The notes under the pieces were generated by a model that searched no databases, was not told the origin of the DNA, and was given only the letters and a program-made list of their open reading frames with translations. From Paraphoma chrysanthemicola (Eukaryota; Ascomycota; Dothideomycetes; Pleosporales; Phaeosphaeriaceae), in contig JAGMWG010000001.1 of assembly GCA_020744225.1 (NCBI GenBank), positions 1,240,001 through 1,304,000 of the forward strand: a stretch of DNA of 64,000 nt. Reading direction: 5' to 3'. The translations under genes and the position numbers were made by a program. Shown here piece after piece: positions 10,304 to 22,060 of this stretch. Every line of letters begins with the position of its first letter. Position 1 is the first letter of the stretch.

Positions 10304-13300
10304 ACAAATGGAACTGGCTACCACTGGATCTTGGTCAAAGACTCACTCGGGGGCCTACTTAGCCAACGTACGCCCTGTAGCTCCTGCTCTTGCTGTGGCG
10401 GCACCATACACGTCACCTCATCAACACCACCAACCACTCATAAACAAGCATCGAGGACAGACAGGCTCTGGTATCATCGCAAGGAACAGGCTCCCACGAC
10501 CGTGCGATGCATACCTCGACCTCGAAACCTTCGTGGTGGGGCCACGCGGGCTACCCGAACAACGGCAAACATTGCGGCAACGAGGATTGACAGGCACCTC
10601 TGTGCCCTGGCGTGCAGTCGGGATGTCCTATTTGACTGCCTCGAGACTGAGTCAGGTATACGAAGCTTCCTCGCTCTTGACCGTCATGCACAACTCGGCT
10701 CGCGAGACTTGTCGTCGGGAGCGGTTCTCGACCGCCACCATGCGCATTGGCTGCGACATCTCATGTGCAATCTTCCGAAGCTTCAAGCCACACGCGGTCG
10801 AGATCCAAGCCGGTTGTCGCCGGAGACGCTGCACCTTACTAGTCCACGATAATCGCCTCTTGCGTCTGGCCGGCCCCTTTGAGCTTCCGGCTGCCCGCCC
10901 ATGACCAAACCGATTTCGAGCTACGATTTCGCGACAAGAGGATCCATAGTGATGAGTCTGACCAGCTCGTGACCTCCTAAAGGGCCTACAACCCATGCAA
11001 TCATCCTCTCTTATCTCTTAGTTAACACCAATTGTCTCACCGACATTTTTTAAATCAACAAATGGCAGCGCGCCTGACCCACTTGCGCCCGCTCCTCAAA
11101 GAACAACATACGGATGGCAATATCGGTGGAGATAAATAGAACAATCGAGAATTTGAGGCAAGCGATGCGCACAACATCGGCATAATGCTGCACATGGGTG
11201 CAGGCTGCCCTGGTCAAGCCATCTACAAATAAGATGGGTGTGTCAGAGAGCATGCACCTCGAAAGCCACCACGCCTGCTGCGGGCGTTGTATTGAACCAA
11301 AATTGTGGCATCAATGGCTGTCACCCACGCGACGACTGCAGTAGTGCCGAGAGGCATCCAGTCACAATTATCGTCGATGTGTGGACCTCGGGCGCGACTT
11401 TCTCCAGACGCCGCATGGGCAGCAAGCCAGGTCGCACGAATGCGTTGAAGCACCATCGTTCACGCCAGCGGGCCGCTAAACAGAAGGAATCGATTGCCAC
11501 GTGTTGGCTACCCCCTGGCGCCTACGGCACCATCTTAAGGACGCGAGCCATGACTCGGTGCATTAGGACGCGGAATTTTACCGGACGCGATGGATGATCC
11601 TCGCCTCATGCAAATGCGATAGGGCTTCCCACACAGAGCCTGATCGTCATTTTCTGCGCCTGGCGCGGCCAAAACATGATAATCTTTGGTTTGCGCTGTG
11701 ATCACCATGACCTAATGCTTGCAAAGACGGCATCTGCGGCAGCTAAAAGGCCGCAGTGGATTGCTGCGAAACGTCTTGCTCGGCATCGCAACTAACGCAC
11801 CGAGGCTGCGGAAGGCTGATGGGCGAGAATGCAGCAAGTCACTGTCCGATCCTTCGGAGCGACTGCAGCACCACCATCGACACAATTCCGCTGGACTTGG
11901 CGAATACGAAATTCATCGTCCGCTGGCGGGGATCGTGCTCAGCTCCTCGTCACGATAAGGTTTATGCGGGGAGAAGGAATAAGACACGTCTCCGTGGCTG
12001 ACATTCTTGGAGAGCCATAATGATGCGAGGCGATGCGGACCACTTTTCATCCTTCTCGCCATCGGTCATTCGATAATATTCGGAGCCCGTCCCGACAGGC
12101 AGAAAACGTGGTGCATCCTGGCTCTGAAACGCAAGCGTGGGTTGCTTCTTCTCAGCTGTCGCACGTGCCGCACACGCTCGGAGATTTCGACAGGGCAGCG
12201 CAATCTGCAGGGCGGAGTTTTCGTGCCGAAGTTTTGACGAGTGTGATCGTTGTTGAGATGTACCCTCGCTTCAGTAATCGCTTAAAGAGCATCACTGCTA
12301 ATCCAGGCATGCTGGCTGAACATCCAATGCCTCGCCCTGACGTGGTGCCTTGTGGAAATAAACCGGAATGCTGCCGTAACGAGAGGCGATGGGCATGACG
12401 GAGGCTTGAGGAACCAGTGCGGCGGGATGCCACGGCCACAGCCAAGGGGTACTTGGACAAGCCTGATGTCTCGCATGGAATGTCCAACAAGAGCTCGTCT
12501 CGGAGTGGGGTTGCACACGTGGAATGGCGGCACGCCCCTCCTGTCTCCAGGCTGAGAAACATGACATGTGCAGGAGAGACGTCCACCTTCTACAATTCAA
12601 GCATCGATCTGCTCATGGTGCTGATCCGCCGAGGCATGATTTGACATGATGACGAGCTGGACTACGTTGGGGTTTTGGCATGCACATCTCACCAGACATG
12701 GCCGAAGCCTGTCCGCGGTCTAGTTATCGTGCGCATGTTGGAGCGCGCAAGCAGTCTTGCTGACCACCGTGTCTGAGGCAAGGGTACACACGTGCATTCC
12801 ACGTTTCTGCGGCATCAGCAGCAATGTTCCGCGCCTCTCCATTCTGTGTCAGTGTTCCACGGAAAGGGATCGTTGCGATTGGCAGGAGGCGCGCGAACAC
12901 CGCACAGCGGCGCGTCCAACCAGTTCGTCCGCGGCGTGTGGACTCCTGTTGCCACCTTAAGGTTACGCGAGAACGGGTCTGTCCATGGTTAAGCAAACGG
13001 TGGTGCAGCTTGTGAACCTGGGAGTCGCTGGCGCGAGGAGCTGCAGTGTGAGCAAGGGCGAACGACGCTTGTCTATCCTCAACGCCATGGAGGTACAGGT
13101 CGATGCTCTGGGACGGGCATGCAGCATGGACACCTGTCTGCGTCATGCAAGAGGCAGTCTCTTCCCAGAGAACCACGGCAGCGAGCGTCTGACTGGCCGT
13201 ACCGCTGTTGAGGGCGACGATGCAACAAAGAGCATATGCAGGCCCCTCTTCTGCTTCTTTGGGTGCCTTTGTGGACGCGCGTGGTGGCTGCTGCGGCGCA

Positions 13301-13878
13301 ACGAGCCGTGTCGGAATGCGGACGCTGCACACGATGCTGCTGCTGCGGTGCTGCCCGTGTCGCTGCACGTCTCCGCCGCCGCCACGAGCCAGCGCGGCGA
13401 GGGCATCATCGTCGTCGACCCCAGGGCGGTGTCCCTGTTGGTCCCTGTGTCGGCGTGCGGCGTCGTATCGGCACAGTGTCTCACGGGCAGACAGGGGGCG
13501 GCTTCCAAGGCCACAGTCTCCGCTTTCGTGCTCGATCCCATGCAGGGTAGCCATGTGGAGGCGTGCAAGCCAAGTGCGTTATTCCCATGAGGGCGTCGTG
13601 CTGCATGCCGCCATGTGTCGCGCGCAGCGACTAGGAGACGGCTGCGGTTAGTGCCTTTGTCATCGCCCAGCTCGTGTTTAGCCCTGGCGCCGGTGCATCT
13701 AAGCTGTCTTGAGAGGGCGGTGTGGTGCTGCTCGGGCGCTGGTCTGCGGCAGAAGATTCAGTGGTCACGGATCCCAGCGAAGAGTCGCAGACAGACGGCC
13801 AATCCTGGCCGGGTACCCACCTTCGCCCATTCGTGAGGTCGCAGACGCTTCTCCGCGACCATCCTGCCCTGAACGGCG
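10304..13878. other. Gene-free 3.6-kb block upstream of flbA
   Basis: Long overlapping ORFs occur on both strands (for example 276 codons on the minus strand at 12724-13554 and 201 codons on the plus strand at 12985-13590), but they are a by-product of GC-rich sequence. They show no motifs, have Cys/Arg/His-heavy composition and oppose each other. The most likely content is a long promoter and 5' leader of flbA. Confidence 0.45.
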
Positions 13879-16238
13879 ATGCCCTTGACTACTCCGTTCC
13901 TCCCTCTGACTGTGCCTGCATCCACTTCCTCTGCGTCCCTCCCCATTGCCGTCTTTGTCGACGGCCCGCAGCCCGCCCGCCAGCAGCACCACTCCCATCC
14001 TCAAGAGAGCGAGCCCGTCGCCCCCGCGCCTTCGCCAGCAGACCCTCCCGCTGCCGTGCCTGCCTCCACCGCGACCGTGCCTGCCCGGCCTCAGTACCAC
14101 AGTCGCCGTTTGACCCTCTCGCGCTTTCCATTGCTGAGGAAGACTAGCCGCGAACTAGGACGCTCCCCCTCCACCCACCACAAAGGCAGCAACATCTCCA
14201 CCCCACCACCCTCCGACTCGCCTTTTCTCCCAACAGGTGCCCCACGAGCGTCTTCATCCATTGTGCGCGGCCACGAAGCATCGCCCACCCGCGCGTCCAC
14301 TATCAGAAGCCACGAGGCAGACATTTCAGAAGAGACGGACATTGACAAGCTGGCCACCGGCTCGCAAGAAACAAAATCAGGCAAGATGCATCAGACCAGC
14401 TCTCGGTTACTCCGCATGACGGACGACGAGCGGCCATATACAAGGGCAAGTACTGACATTCCTAACGACTCTATTTCCTTGCACGATTCCGGAACCCAAG
14501 ACATGGCTGCCCACGCCATTTGCCGAGTGGACGGAATCCCCAACCTGAGGGTTGCTTTCGAACCATTTCCCTTGGCCGTTCACCATGGACCGAAGAGCCG
14601 ATATATCTACTACCGGACTACGACTGAACGGCAGCCTCCGTGGACAATGTCAAGTACTGACTGCAACTGGATTCTGCGCCTGGTTATTTTTTGCTTTTCC
14701 TGCTTACTGGATTCGTTTGCTCTTTAGATTTTCTTGTTTACTGGATTAATGTGCACTTGAATTACTAAAGAAACATTGCTAATTCGCACCTCAGGACTTC
14801 AAGGATCTGTTTAGCACTCTCATGGTCTCACTTCCTCTGACGCCGCACCGCGTGCGGTTTCGGATGATTGATTTCACTTTCACCAGCGATGAGGCAGTCA
14901 CCAATCTCGGCTCTCTGAAGTTCTCACAATCAAACCGCATGCCAGATCCAAAGGATTCATCACGTGTCGTAACGACAACTACCACCACTACGTTTTCAAT
15001 GGCGAAAGAGATGGCCCGTTCTGTCTGCCAGAAGTTCCTTGAGGCCAAGTTTGTCGAGTCGGTTGAGGGCAAGACGGATTTTACCAATAAGAGCTCCGTA
15101 TGGCAACTCACACCCAAGGGCATCCACATCCTCGAGCGCTTCTGCACCCGCAACGGCATTCAGTCCGCGCACGTCAAGGCTGTCATTGACTCTGTCCGCA
15201 ACCCACACATTCTAGTCGTCCTCGAGCGTAATACCGAGACAGACAAGCTGCACCACGATGAGCAGACTGTCGAGATCATCTTCCGTCGATTCGTTGGCGC
15301 TTCAGCAAATGAGACCCAGTCGGATTCAGACTCCATCAATGAGTTCTCCAATTGCACTATCGGCGTCAAGCTTGTCAAGAACCGCAAATCCACTTCCCGC
15401 CCATTCGATTGGTCATTCAACGGTCGCAACGCCGCACAGTGGCTGATGGACTGCTCAACCATGGTCGATCCGCGCGAGGCTGTCGAGGTTGGATCACTCT
15501 TCCTGCAACTTAAGCTCATAGCCCCCGTCGATGCTCGCAACTCGGAGGTCAACTTCCTACCACAGAAGCAGGTACAGTACTACATCACTGAGCACGGTGA
15601 AGTGGTTGCCGGCTGGACTGCGGACACTGCAGCCGTAAGCCTCGACTCAACAGCCGCTAGGTCGAGAGATGGCATGGCCCGCGATTCCAACAGCAACCGC
15701 ACCAATGTTATCATACGGAACCCGTCTTGGCGTCTACTCTACCGTGAATTCCTTAAGGAGACCATGTGTGAGGAGAATTTATCCTTCTATCTCGAGGTCA
15801 AGGAGTTCGACCGCCAGTATCGACATGCTGTAAGCGAAAAGGGTGATGGCAAGGTCGAGACAATACGTGAGACGCTCGCTGCTGCATACGGCCTGTATAA
15901 CGCGTTCTTGGCACCTGGTTCTCCGAATGAGCTCAACATTGACCACGCCCTGCGCACCCAACTTGCGACCCGCATGACTCGAGCTGTGGGCGACGACGCT
16001 GCTATGTTGCAGTCCCTCAACGAGGTCGCTGGACTGTTTGAAAAGGCTTCAACGTCCATCTTCAAGCTCATGTCTAGTGTAAGTACATGGTCCAGATTAT
16101 CTTTGTTCTTGCTGACAGCCTATATAGGACTCTGTACCCAAGTTCATCAAGCATCCCAAGTACGCGCCGCAGCTCAAGGGTCTCGATGCTGCTGCTGCGC
16201 TCGCTTATGCTGCCCCTGCTCCTGGATCACGATCATAG
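13879..16238 (+). CDS. flbA: RGS/DEP-domain G-protein signalling regulator, FlbA/Sst2 type
   Basis: Three exons: 13879-14445, 14795-16078 and 16128-16238, encoding 653 residues. The N-terminal 170 residues are Pro/Ser-rich. A conserved stretch (KMHQTSSRLLRMTDDERPYTR then DFKDLF) spans the first intron and leads into two DEP domains (around SLPLTPHRVRFR...LTPKGIHIL and FNGRNAAQWLMDCST). The RGS domain follows (NPSWRLLYREFLKETMCEENLSFYLEV ... AAYGLYNAFLAPGSPNELNIDHALR). FlbA accelerates GTP hydrolysis on the G-alpha that promotes vegetative growth and so permits conidiation in aspergilli. Intron 1 has a GC donor (AG then GCAAGT) and is 349 nt; intron 2 is a 49-nt GTAAGT...TATAG intron. The joins restore the family sequence in phase. 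The start codon is the first in-frame ATG; N-termini vary in this family. Confidence 0.93.
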
Positions 16239-19095
16239 CGGAGATCACCCTCTGAGTTGCCTGGTCATACTGGATAGTATCGCTCGCATGTTTCAGCACG
16301 AACAAGACCAGCATTGGAGTCAATCGTACAAGTCGACTATCTCCAGCAGTTCTCCGATCGTCTACAACACGACCAATAATGCCCCTATCTGGATCTTGTC
16401 TTTACATTACGACGATTTCTCGAACCATCTTTGATGTTTTCACGCCGACTGCATCATACCCAGCTTTCCTCACTCCTGTGCATTACCTAGATATTGGCGT
16501 TAACCGGAAAAACCTTAGCATTTGGGCGGCAGTCTGATTCGTACAAATTTTCCTTCGTTTTTGTCATTCTTGGAGCGGCGGACATCCAACAGATGGCCGG
16601 CTTTTGACCTCGACTCAGCCCAGAGATGCCTTGGGGTCCTCTTACGATTGCGCTAGGACACGACGGCATCATGGCGCGAGTCTTTAGCTTACTTAATCAG
16701 GAGGCGATACCCGTCTCCCAAACGCAATAGAAGATGTGATCATGGTTCCTTTCTCTCGTCTTCACCGCTATGTGGTTTGGCATGTCCGTGTGCATACTGC
16801 ATATTGACCCTGTCTAGAGCACATCATAAATAACACAGGTTGGGTTACACCTGCGTCGGCAAGTGGACAATCGGACCATCTCTTCGCACTTTTCTCCTAA
16901 AGTGTAGAAGATCAACTACATCCTACGCAAAGATATACGTCGCCCCTGCCCATCCGATCACCGACCAAGTCTCCGAGCCTCCGCTCACCGTCGCCTCATG
17001 ATGACATGCAACATTGTAATAGCAATAGACGATGCGAGACCGAATGGCAACGAGTACTAAACATAACGAAGCTGGGGACAAACTCGGTCCGGCTATTTGA
17101 ATTACCCCATTCCCTTTGGCACACAAGCCAGGGAGTATTATTTGAATATGTTTTGCATTAAACGACCCAGCAAGCACAAGAAAGGGATGTGTGGCTCGGT
17201 TGCCCGCGGAAAGCCAGGCTGTGCTGGCTTCTTTCTTGGGAAGGAGTTGGGTCCGTGGGCTGGTGATTGGTGCGGTGCGGGCCGGTGCCGGGACAAGGAT
17301 CGGGCTTCGGAGGGATGCGTGAGTGGTAAGTACCGCGCGGGGTGAGGTCCGCTTGGGTTGCGTACATTGGGTATTTCTGTTCGGGACCGTGAGAGATGAT
17401 TTGAAACGGAGATGGGGAGTAGGAATGGGAATGGAGGTCGGAGATTAGACGAGGATACGAGGGCTTGGGGAGTCGGGATGAATGGGCCGATAGGCGTGGT
17501 GGGTGCCGTGGTCGAGACGATCATCGCGGGCAACATTGAGCGGGAGGAGTGCTGCTTTCAGAGCGAAGCACGGAGGCGTCCGAATGGCGAGTGGAGATTA
17601 GGGATATCCAGGACGTGGATCTGTAGTGACATGGGATATCATCGGTGTGCCGTGCGTACGTGCGGGAAGTAACGCGGTCTGGAATGGTACGAGTGTATGT
17701 CCATGGTGAATAGTATGCGAATAATTTCTCCGGAAGTTACAAATGGTACAAAGTTTGACCAGGGAGTTGAGTGTAGTATGTGGCTCAGTCTTGATAACAT
17801 GACGGATCTACGGTCTCGATGCCTTTACAAAATCATGACATATGGTCCGTCAGCACGGTTTCTCGTCCATCACCACTTCACTGCGGAACATGCGGGCCGA
17901 AGGAACGTGTGTTCTTGACTCGAATCGTTACATTATTACATCTTGGTTCGACATTTAGTGAACCTGCACTCCCGCTCTTGCATGCCTACTCCGCAAAGTC
18001 TTGTGCAGTCTTGGATTGTCAGTCCACTGTGACCCGAATCGTACGACAATTCGATCCTGCGCGACCGAGGCATGTCGGAAAAACTATTACGAGCGATGCG
18101 CACACGCGGTATAATTTGATTTCGAGGCGGTCGCGAGTCGGTACCGGTGTGCTGGCACTCTCGGCCGTATGCAACGGCGCTATCTGAGTGGCAGAATTAT
18201 AGTTTTCTGCCCACAAGGAAAGCCTGGGTATACCTGCAGCAGAGGGTTGGGTAGCCGTTCGACCCAGACATGTGGTTTATCAGGGTAATTGAGAGAAGCG
18301 GTCCGATACTGACTTTGTAGTGTTCGGGGTACTCAGCATAAAGAGCAATGAAGAGTAGATCAGGCAGATCAACTTGGCGGGCAGACAGTATCGTGCCCAG
18401 TTGGGCACCGCTACCCATGTATGAGGATTATTGTACAATCTCAACTTACGGTGAGGTGCAACATGGAGTCGGAGTTTCGAGTCTCTCCGGACCCGCATGA
18501 ACGATACTGGCCTTGGCTCTTCGATCCCACGACGTCGATTTCCAGCCATTGGGTCAAACTGCCGACCGTGTAACTCGAGGCATTTTCCCAAAACAGAATC
18601 AGTTTGCGGATTTGAAGCTTGCGGCGCTCAGTGCCAAACGATGGATTGCCCATTTGAGACGATTACCACAAGTTCAATTGTTACGGCATCGTTCGATCTC
18701 GCATGCGTCTGGCGAACTAGGTGCAAGAATTTCATACTCAACAATGCAAGCTCGCTACGCGAATCAGTGCTCTGCGACATGTAAGCAGCAACGAGAGGAA
18801 GGTGTAGCGAGAGGGCGTTGGAATAAGGTTGACGAGGAACGGTTCGGTGCGAGGTGAAGCGAAGCGCGAATGGCGGCCACGTGAACAGGCGTTTTGCGTT
18901 GCTGCGTGACGTCGCGCGGCGCGTGAAAGTGCGCGGTCTGTGCGGGTGTTTTTGGCTTCGCGCCATGGAGGATTTCTGGTGATGCACTAGGCAGCCATTC
19001 AGCATATCACCAACTATTTGTCATAAATCGATCTTTGACGTTGCGAGGACTCTGCTGTGCCTTCCACCTCGCGCACATCGCAGTCATCAAGCACA
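16239..19095. other. Intergenic, about 2.9 kb
   Basis: Between flbA and chk1. Only short ORFs without recognisable content on either strand. No tRNA or repeat seen. Confidence 0.5.
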
Positions 19096-20894
19096 ATGGC
19101 ACCAGCGCCGCCTGGGGTAAGACACGACATGCACATTGCGCATCTGCGTAGACATTACAGAATGGCCATGGAGATACGCAAACATACGCGGGAAACAGCA
19201 ATGCTAACATATCATAGAGTCAAGTTGCCCCACTTCCCACGAACCTTCCTTTTCGTCTAGTCAGCAAGACCATCGGCCAAGGCGCATACGCATCCATTCG
19301 CAAAGCCGCGCCCATCAATGCACCAAAACCAATCATCGCCATCAAATTCATAAACAAGGAACATGCATTCAGACAGGGTCGCCTCACGCCGAAGCAGATC
19401 CAGATGGAGATCAAATTGCACTCGCACCTCAAGAAGCACCCCAACATCATACATTGTCTGGGCTCGGGCGAGGACCCGCTGTGGACATGGATAGCCATGG
19501 AGCTGGCCGAGGGCGGGGATCTTTTCGACAAGATTGAGGCGGATGAAGGTGTGGGCGAGGACATCGCGCACTTTTACTTTGCGCAGCTCATCAGCGCGGT
19601 CGGGTACATGCACTCGATGGGTATCGCGCATCGCGACATCAAGCCCGAGAACGTCCTACTGAGTGCTGAGGGAGACCTGAAGCTGAGCGACTTTGGCCTT
19701 GCGGCTCTTTACAAGAAGGACGGAAAGCTGCGGTTATGCAACACAGTGTGCGGGTCGCCGCCGTACATTGCGCCAGAAATTGTCAGCGGTAGACGCAGCA
19801 AAAGAGCCGACGTGCTTGATGAGGGCTATCTTCCGAACATCTGCGACATCTGGAGCTGTGGCGTGGTGCTGTTTGTGCTTCTCGTCGGAAACACACCGTG
19901 GGACGAGCCAACCATGCGAAGCGAGGAGTTCAAAGAGTATGTTGAGACCGGTGGACACACCACCGACGAGCTATGGGATCAATTACCAGCAGAGATAGTC
20001 TCTCTGCTCCGAGGCATGCTGAAGCTCGACTGCAACGAGCGCTTCACCCTCGACGAGATCCGGACCCACCCTTGGTTCACAAGGAAGAACCCATATCTCT
20101 CCTCCTCCGGACGAAACGCGAATCCTGTTGGCCTGGCGACCCAAATGCTGTCCCAGCTCCGTATCGACTTCACAAAAGGCCCCTTACAATCCCAACGCGG
20201 ATTCTCTCAAGACGCAGATGCAATGGAAATTGACTCTGATCCTCGCCGCTCAAGCGCCATCAACCTCCTTTCCTCCACACAGCCAGAGACACCCGTCGCA
20301 GAGTCAGCCTTTGACTGGGAACGCCCGCCCCGCCTCGCCTCGCACGATGGCATATCAGCTTCGCAGCCCGCACACGACCGTCAACAGTCCGCATACCGGA
20401 CACAAGATGTTGCTTCCACCCCGTACATGTCGCAACTTCCCTCGTCGACACAAGACATGCTTTCACAAGACCCGAGCATGACGCAGTTCTCACAGAATCC
20501 CAGCATCCCAATGACGCTCACGCAGGCTGCGCGGAAATTTGCAGACGTTATGCCTTCACATTCGCTCGCGCGCTTCATTTCTCCCCGCTCAATGAGCTTG
20601 ATCATACCGCTGCTACTCGAGGCTTTGCATCGTCTAGGTGTACCTGCGCCTTCGTTCACAGACGACTCATTAGCCGCGTGCGAGCGCCAGGGCAGCGCAA
20701 GTGTACGGGTCAAGATGGCGGATGGGAGGAGACAGGGGCTGAATGGACATATCTTGGTAGAGAAGGCGGTATACGATGGGATGGAATATACTGAGGTGAG
20801 ATTTGTCAAGGCCAGCGGTGATCCGCTCGAGTGGAGGCGATTTTTCAAGAATGTGGTTGTTTGTGTTGGGGATGTGGTGTTGAGGCCGGACTAA
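19096..20894 (+). CDS. chk1: Checkpoint serine/threonine kinase Chk1
   Basis: Two exons: a 21-nt first exon, 19096-19116 (MAPAPPG), a 101-nt intron with a perfect GCTAACAT branch site, and 19218-20894; 565 residues. The kinase domain is complete: glycine loop GQGAYASIRKA, lysine in IIAIKFINK, catalytic loop HRDIKPENVLL, DFGLA, and SPPYIAPEI. The insertion before DIWSCGVVLF and the line LFVLLVGNTPWDEPT are typical of fungal Chk1. The linker holds several SQ/TQ pairs (for example SSTQPE, LSQDPSMTQ), the usual ATM/ATR target motif, followed by a C-terminal regulatory domain that ends FFKNVVVCVGDVVLRPD. It acts in the nucleus in the DNA-damage and replication checkpoint downstream of ATR-type kinases. 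Without the tiny first exon the gene has no suitable start before the kinase glycine loop. Confidence 0.94.
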
Positions 20895-21043
20895 CGCGTT
20901 TGATGCAATGGAATAGGTCACATTCAGATATTCATGCTCCGTTGAATGAGTTAAGTAGCTAGTCCGAAGTCTGGTCTACCACTGAATTTATCAACGATGA
21001 ACGTATGGTTTTATATTTCACATCCGCCAGCTCTGATGCGTTC

Positions 21044-22060
21044 TCACAACGCCGGTGTGTCTGCATAACAAGTAGCCATAAAGCTCTCCGGATACCTCGT
21101 CCCACCGACGTCCGCCCCCTCCGCTGCCTTCCTGATTTCCTTCTCGTCCTCCTCGGTTAGCTTCACATCCAACGATCCCAGATTCTCCTTAAGTCTCTCA
21201 AGCTTCGTGGTGCCAGGAATTGGGAAGATATCTTGTCCCTGCGCGAGCAGCCATGCCAGCGTAAGCTGCGACGGTGTCACGTTCTTCTTCTTGGCGATCG
21301 CGGTCAACTGGTCCACCAACTTGAGGTTCTTGGGGAAGTTCTCCTTGCTAAAGCGAGGCGCGAATCTGCGGAAATCGCCTTCTTCAAAATCGTCTGGGCT
21401 CTTGAGTGCACCAGCGAGCATGCCGCGGCAGAGTGGCGAGTATGCGACGACGGCGACGCCGAGTTCGCGGCATGTTTTGAGTAGATCGATCTGCTTGCTT
21501 TCAATCTCCAGTGCAAAAGGCGAGTATTCAATCTGGACGGCGGCGATGTGGTGTACTTTGCATGCGCGGCGTAGTGTGTCGGATGAGACCTCTGATAATC
21601 CGAGGTACTTGATCTTCCCCTCTTTCTTGAGCTGCGCCATGGCCTCGACGGTCTTCTCGATCGGCGTCTTTTGGTCGACACGATGGCAGTAGTACAGATC
21701 GATCTGCTCAATGCCCAGACGCCTCAAACTGCTCTCGATCGCCTGCTTGACATATTCCGGGGAGCTGTCTGTCGTACGTTCGCCCTCAACAGTCCTGATG
21801 GCAAACTTGGTGGCGAAGAAGATGTCTTTGCGCTTGTCGGGGTTTGCCTTGAACCATTTGCCTAAGAGGTCCTCGTTGTCACCATAGAGGTCGCTCGAGT
21901 CCCAAAAGTGCTCGCCAAGCGCATGAGCTTGGTCGAGCAGAGCGAGACGCTCGGAGTCGGGCTTGGGTGCGCCGTAAAAGGCAGATAGGCCCATAAGGCC
22001 AAAGCCTAGGCGGGTGACCTGGGGGCCGTCCTTGCCAAGTGGTGCTGTGGGAAGAGACAT
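21044..22060 (-). CDS. Aldo/keto reductase (AKR13/YakC-like)
   Basis: Single exon, 338 residues. The frame stays open another 38 codons upstream, but the only ATG is at 22060 (MSLPTAPLGKDGPQV), the usual family start. It has the TIM-barrel AKR layout: LGFGLMGLSAFYG, the catalytic tetrad Asp and Tyr in FWDSSDLYGDNE, Lys in FFATKFA and His in LYYCHRVD. The NADP(H)-binding end is IPGTTKLERLKENLGSL. Such enzymes reduce small aldehydes and ketones in the cytosol; the physiological substrate cannot be inferred. Confidence 0.93.
   Translation of the reverse strand: MSLPTAPLGKDGPQVTRLGFGLMGLSAFYGAPKPDSERLALLDQAHALGEHFWDSSDLYGDNEDLLGKWFKANPDKRKDIFFATKFAIRTVEGERTTDSSPEYVKQAIESSLRRLGIEQIDLYYCHRVDQKTPIEKTVEAMAQLKKEGKIKYLGLSEVSSDTLRRACKVHHIAAVQIEYSPFALEIESKQIDLLKTCRELGVAVVAYSPLCRGMLAGALKSPDDFEEGDFRRFAPRFSKENFPKNLKLVDQLTAIAKKKNVTPSQLTLAWLLAQGQDIFPIPGTTKLERLKENLGSLDVKLTEEDEKEIRKAAEGADVGGTRYPESFMATCYADTPAL

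Noticed and set aside
10155..10904. 249-codon plus-strand ORF
   Set aside because: It overlaps the last intron and exon of the better-supported membrane-protein model in another frame and has no recognisable domain.
12724..13554. 276-codon minus-strand ORF opposite a 201-codon plus-strand ORF
   Set aside because: Both come from GC-rich sequence with few stop codons; composition is Arg/His/Cys-heavy, there are no motifs, and they oppose each other.
15160..15552. Antisense ORF inside flbA
   Set aside because: Shadow of the conserved sense coding sequence.
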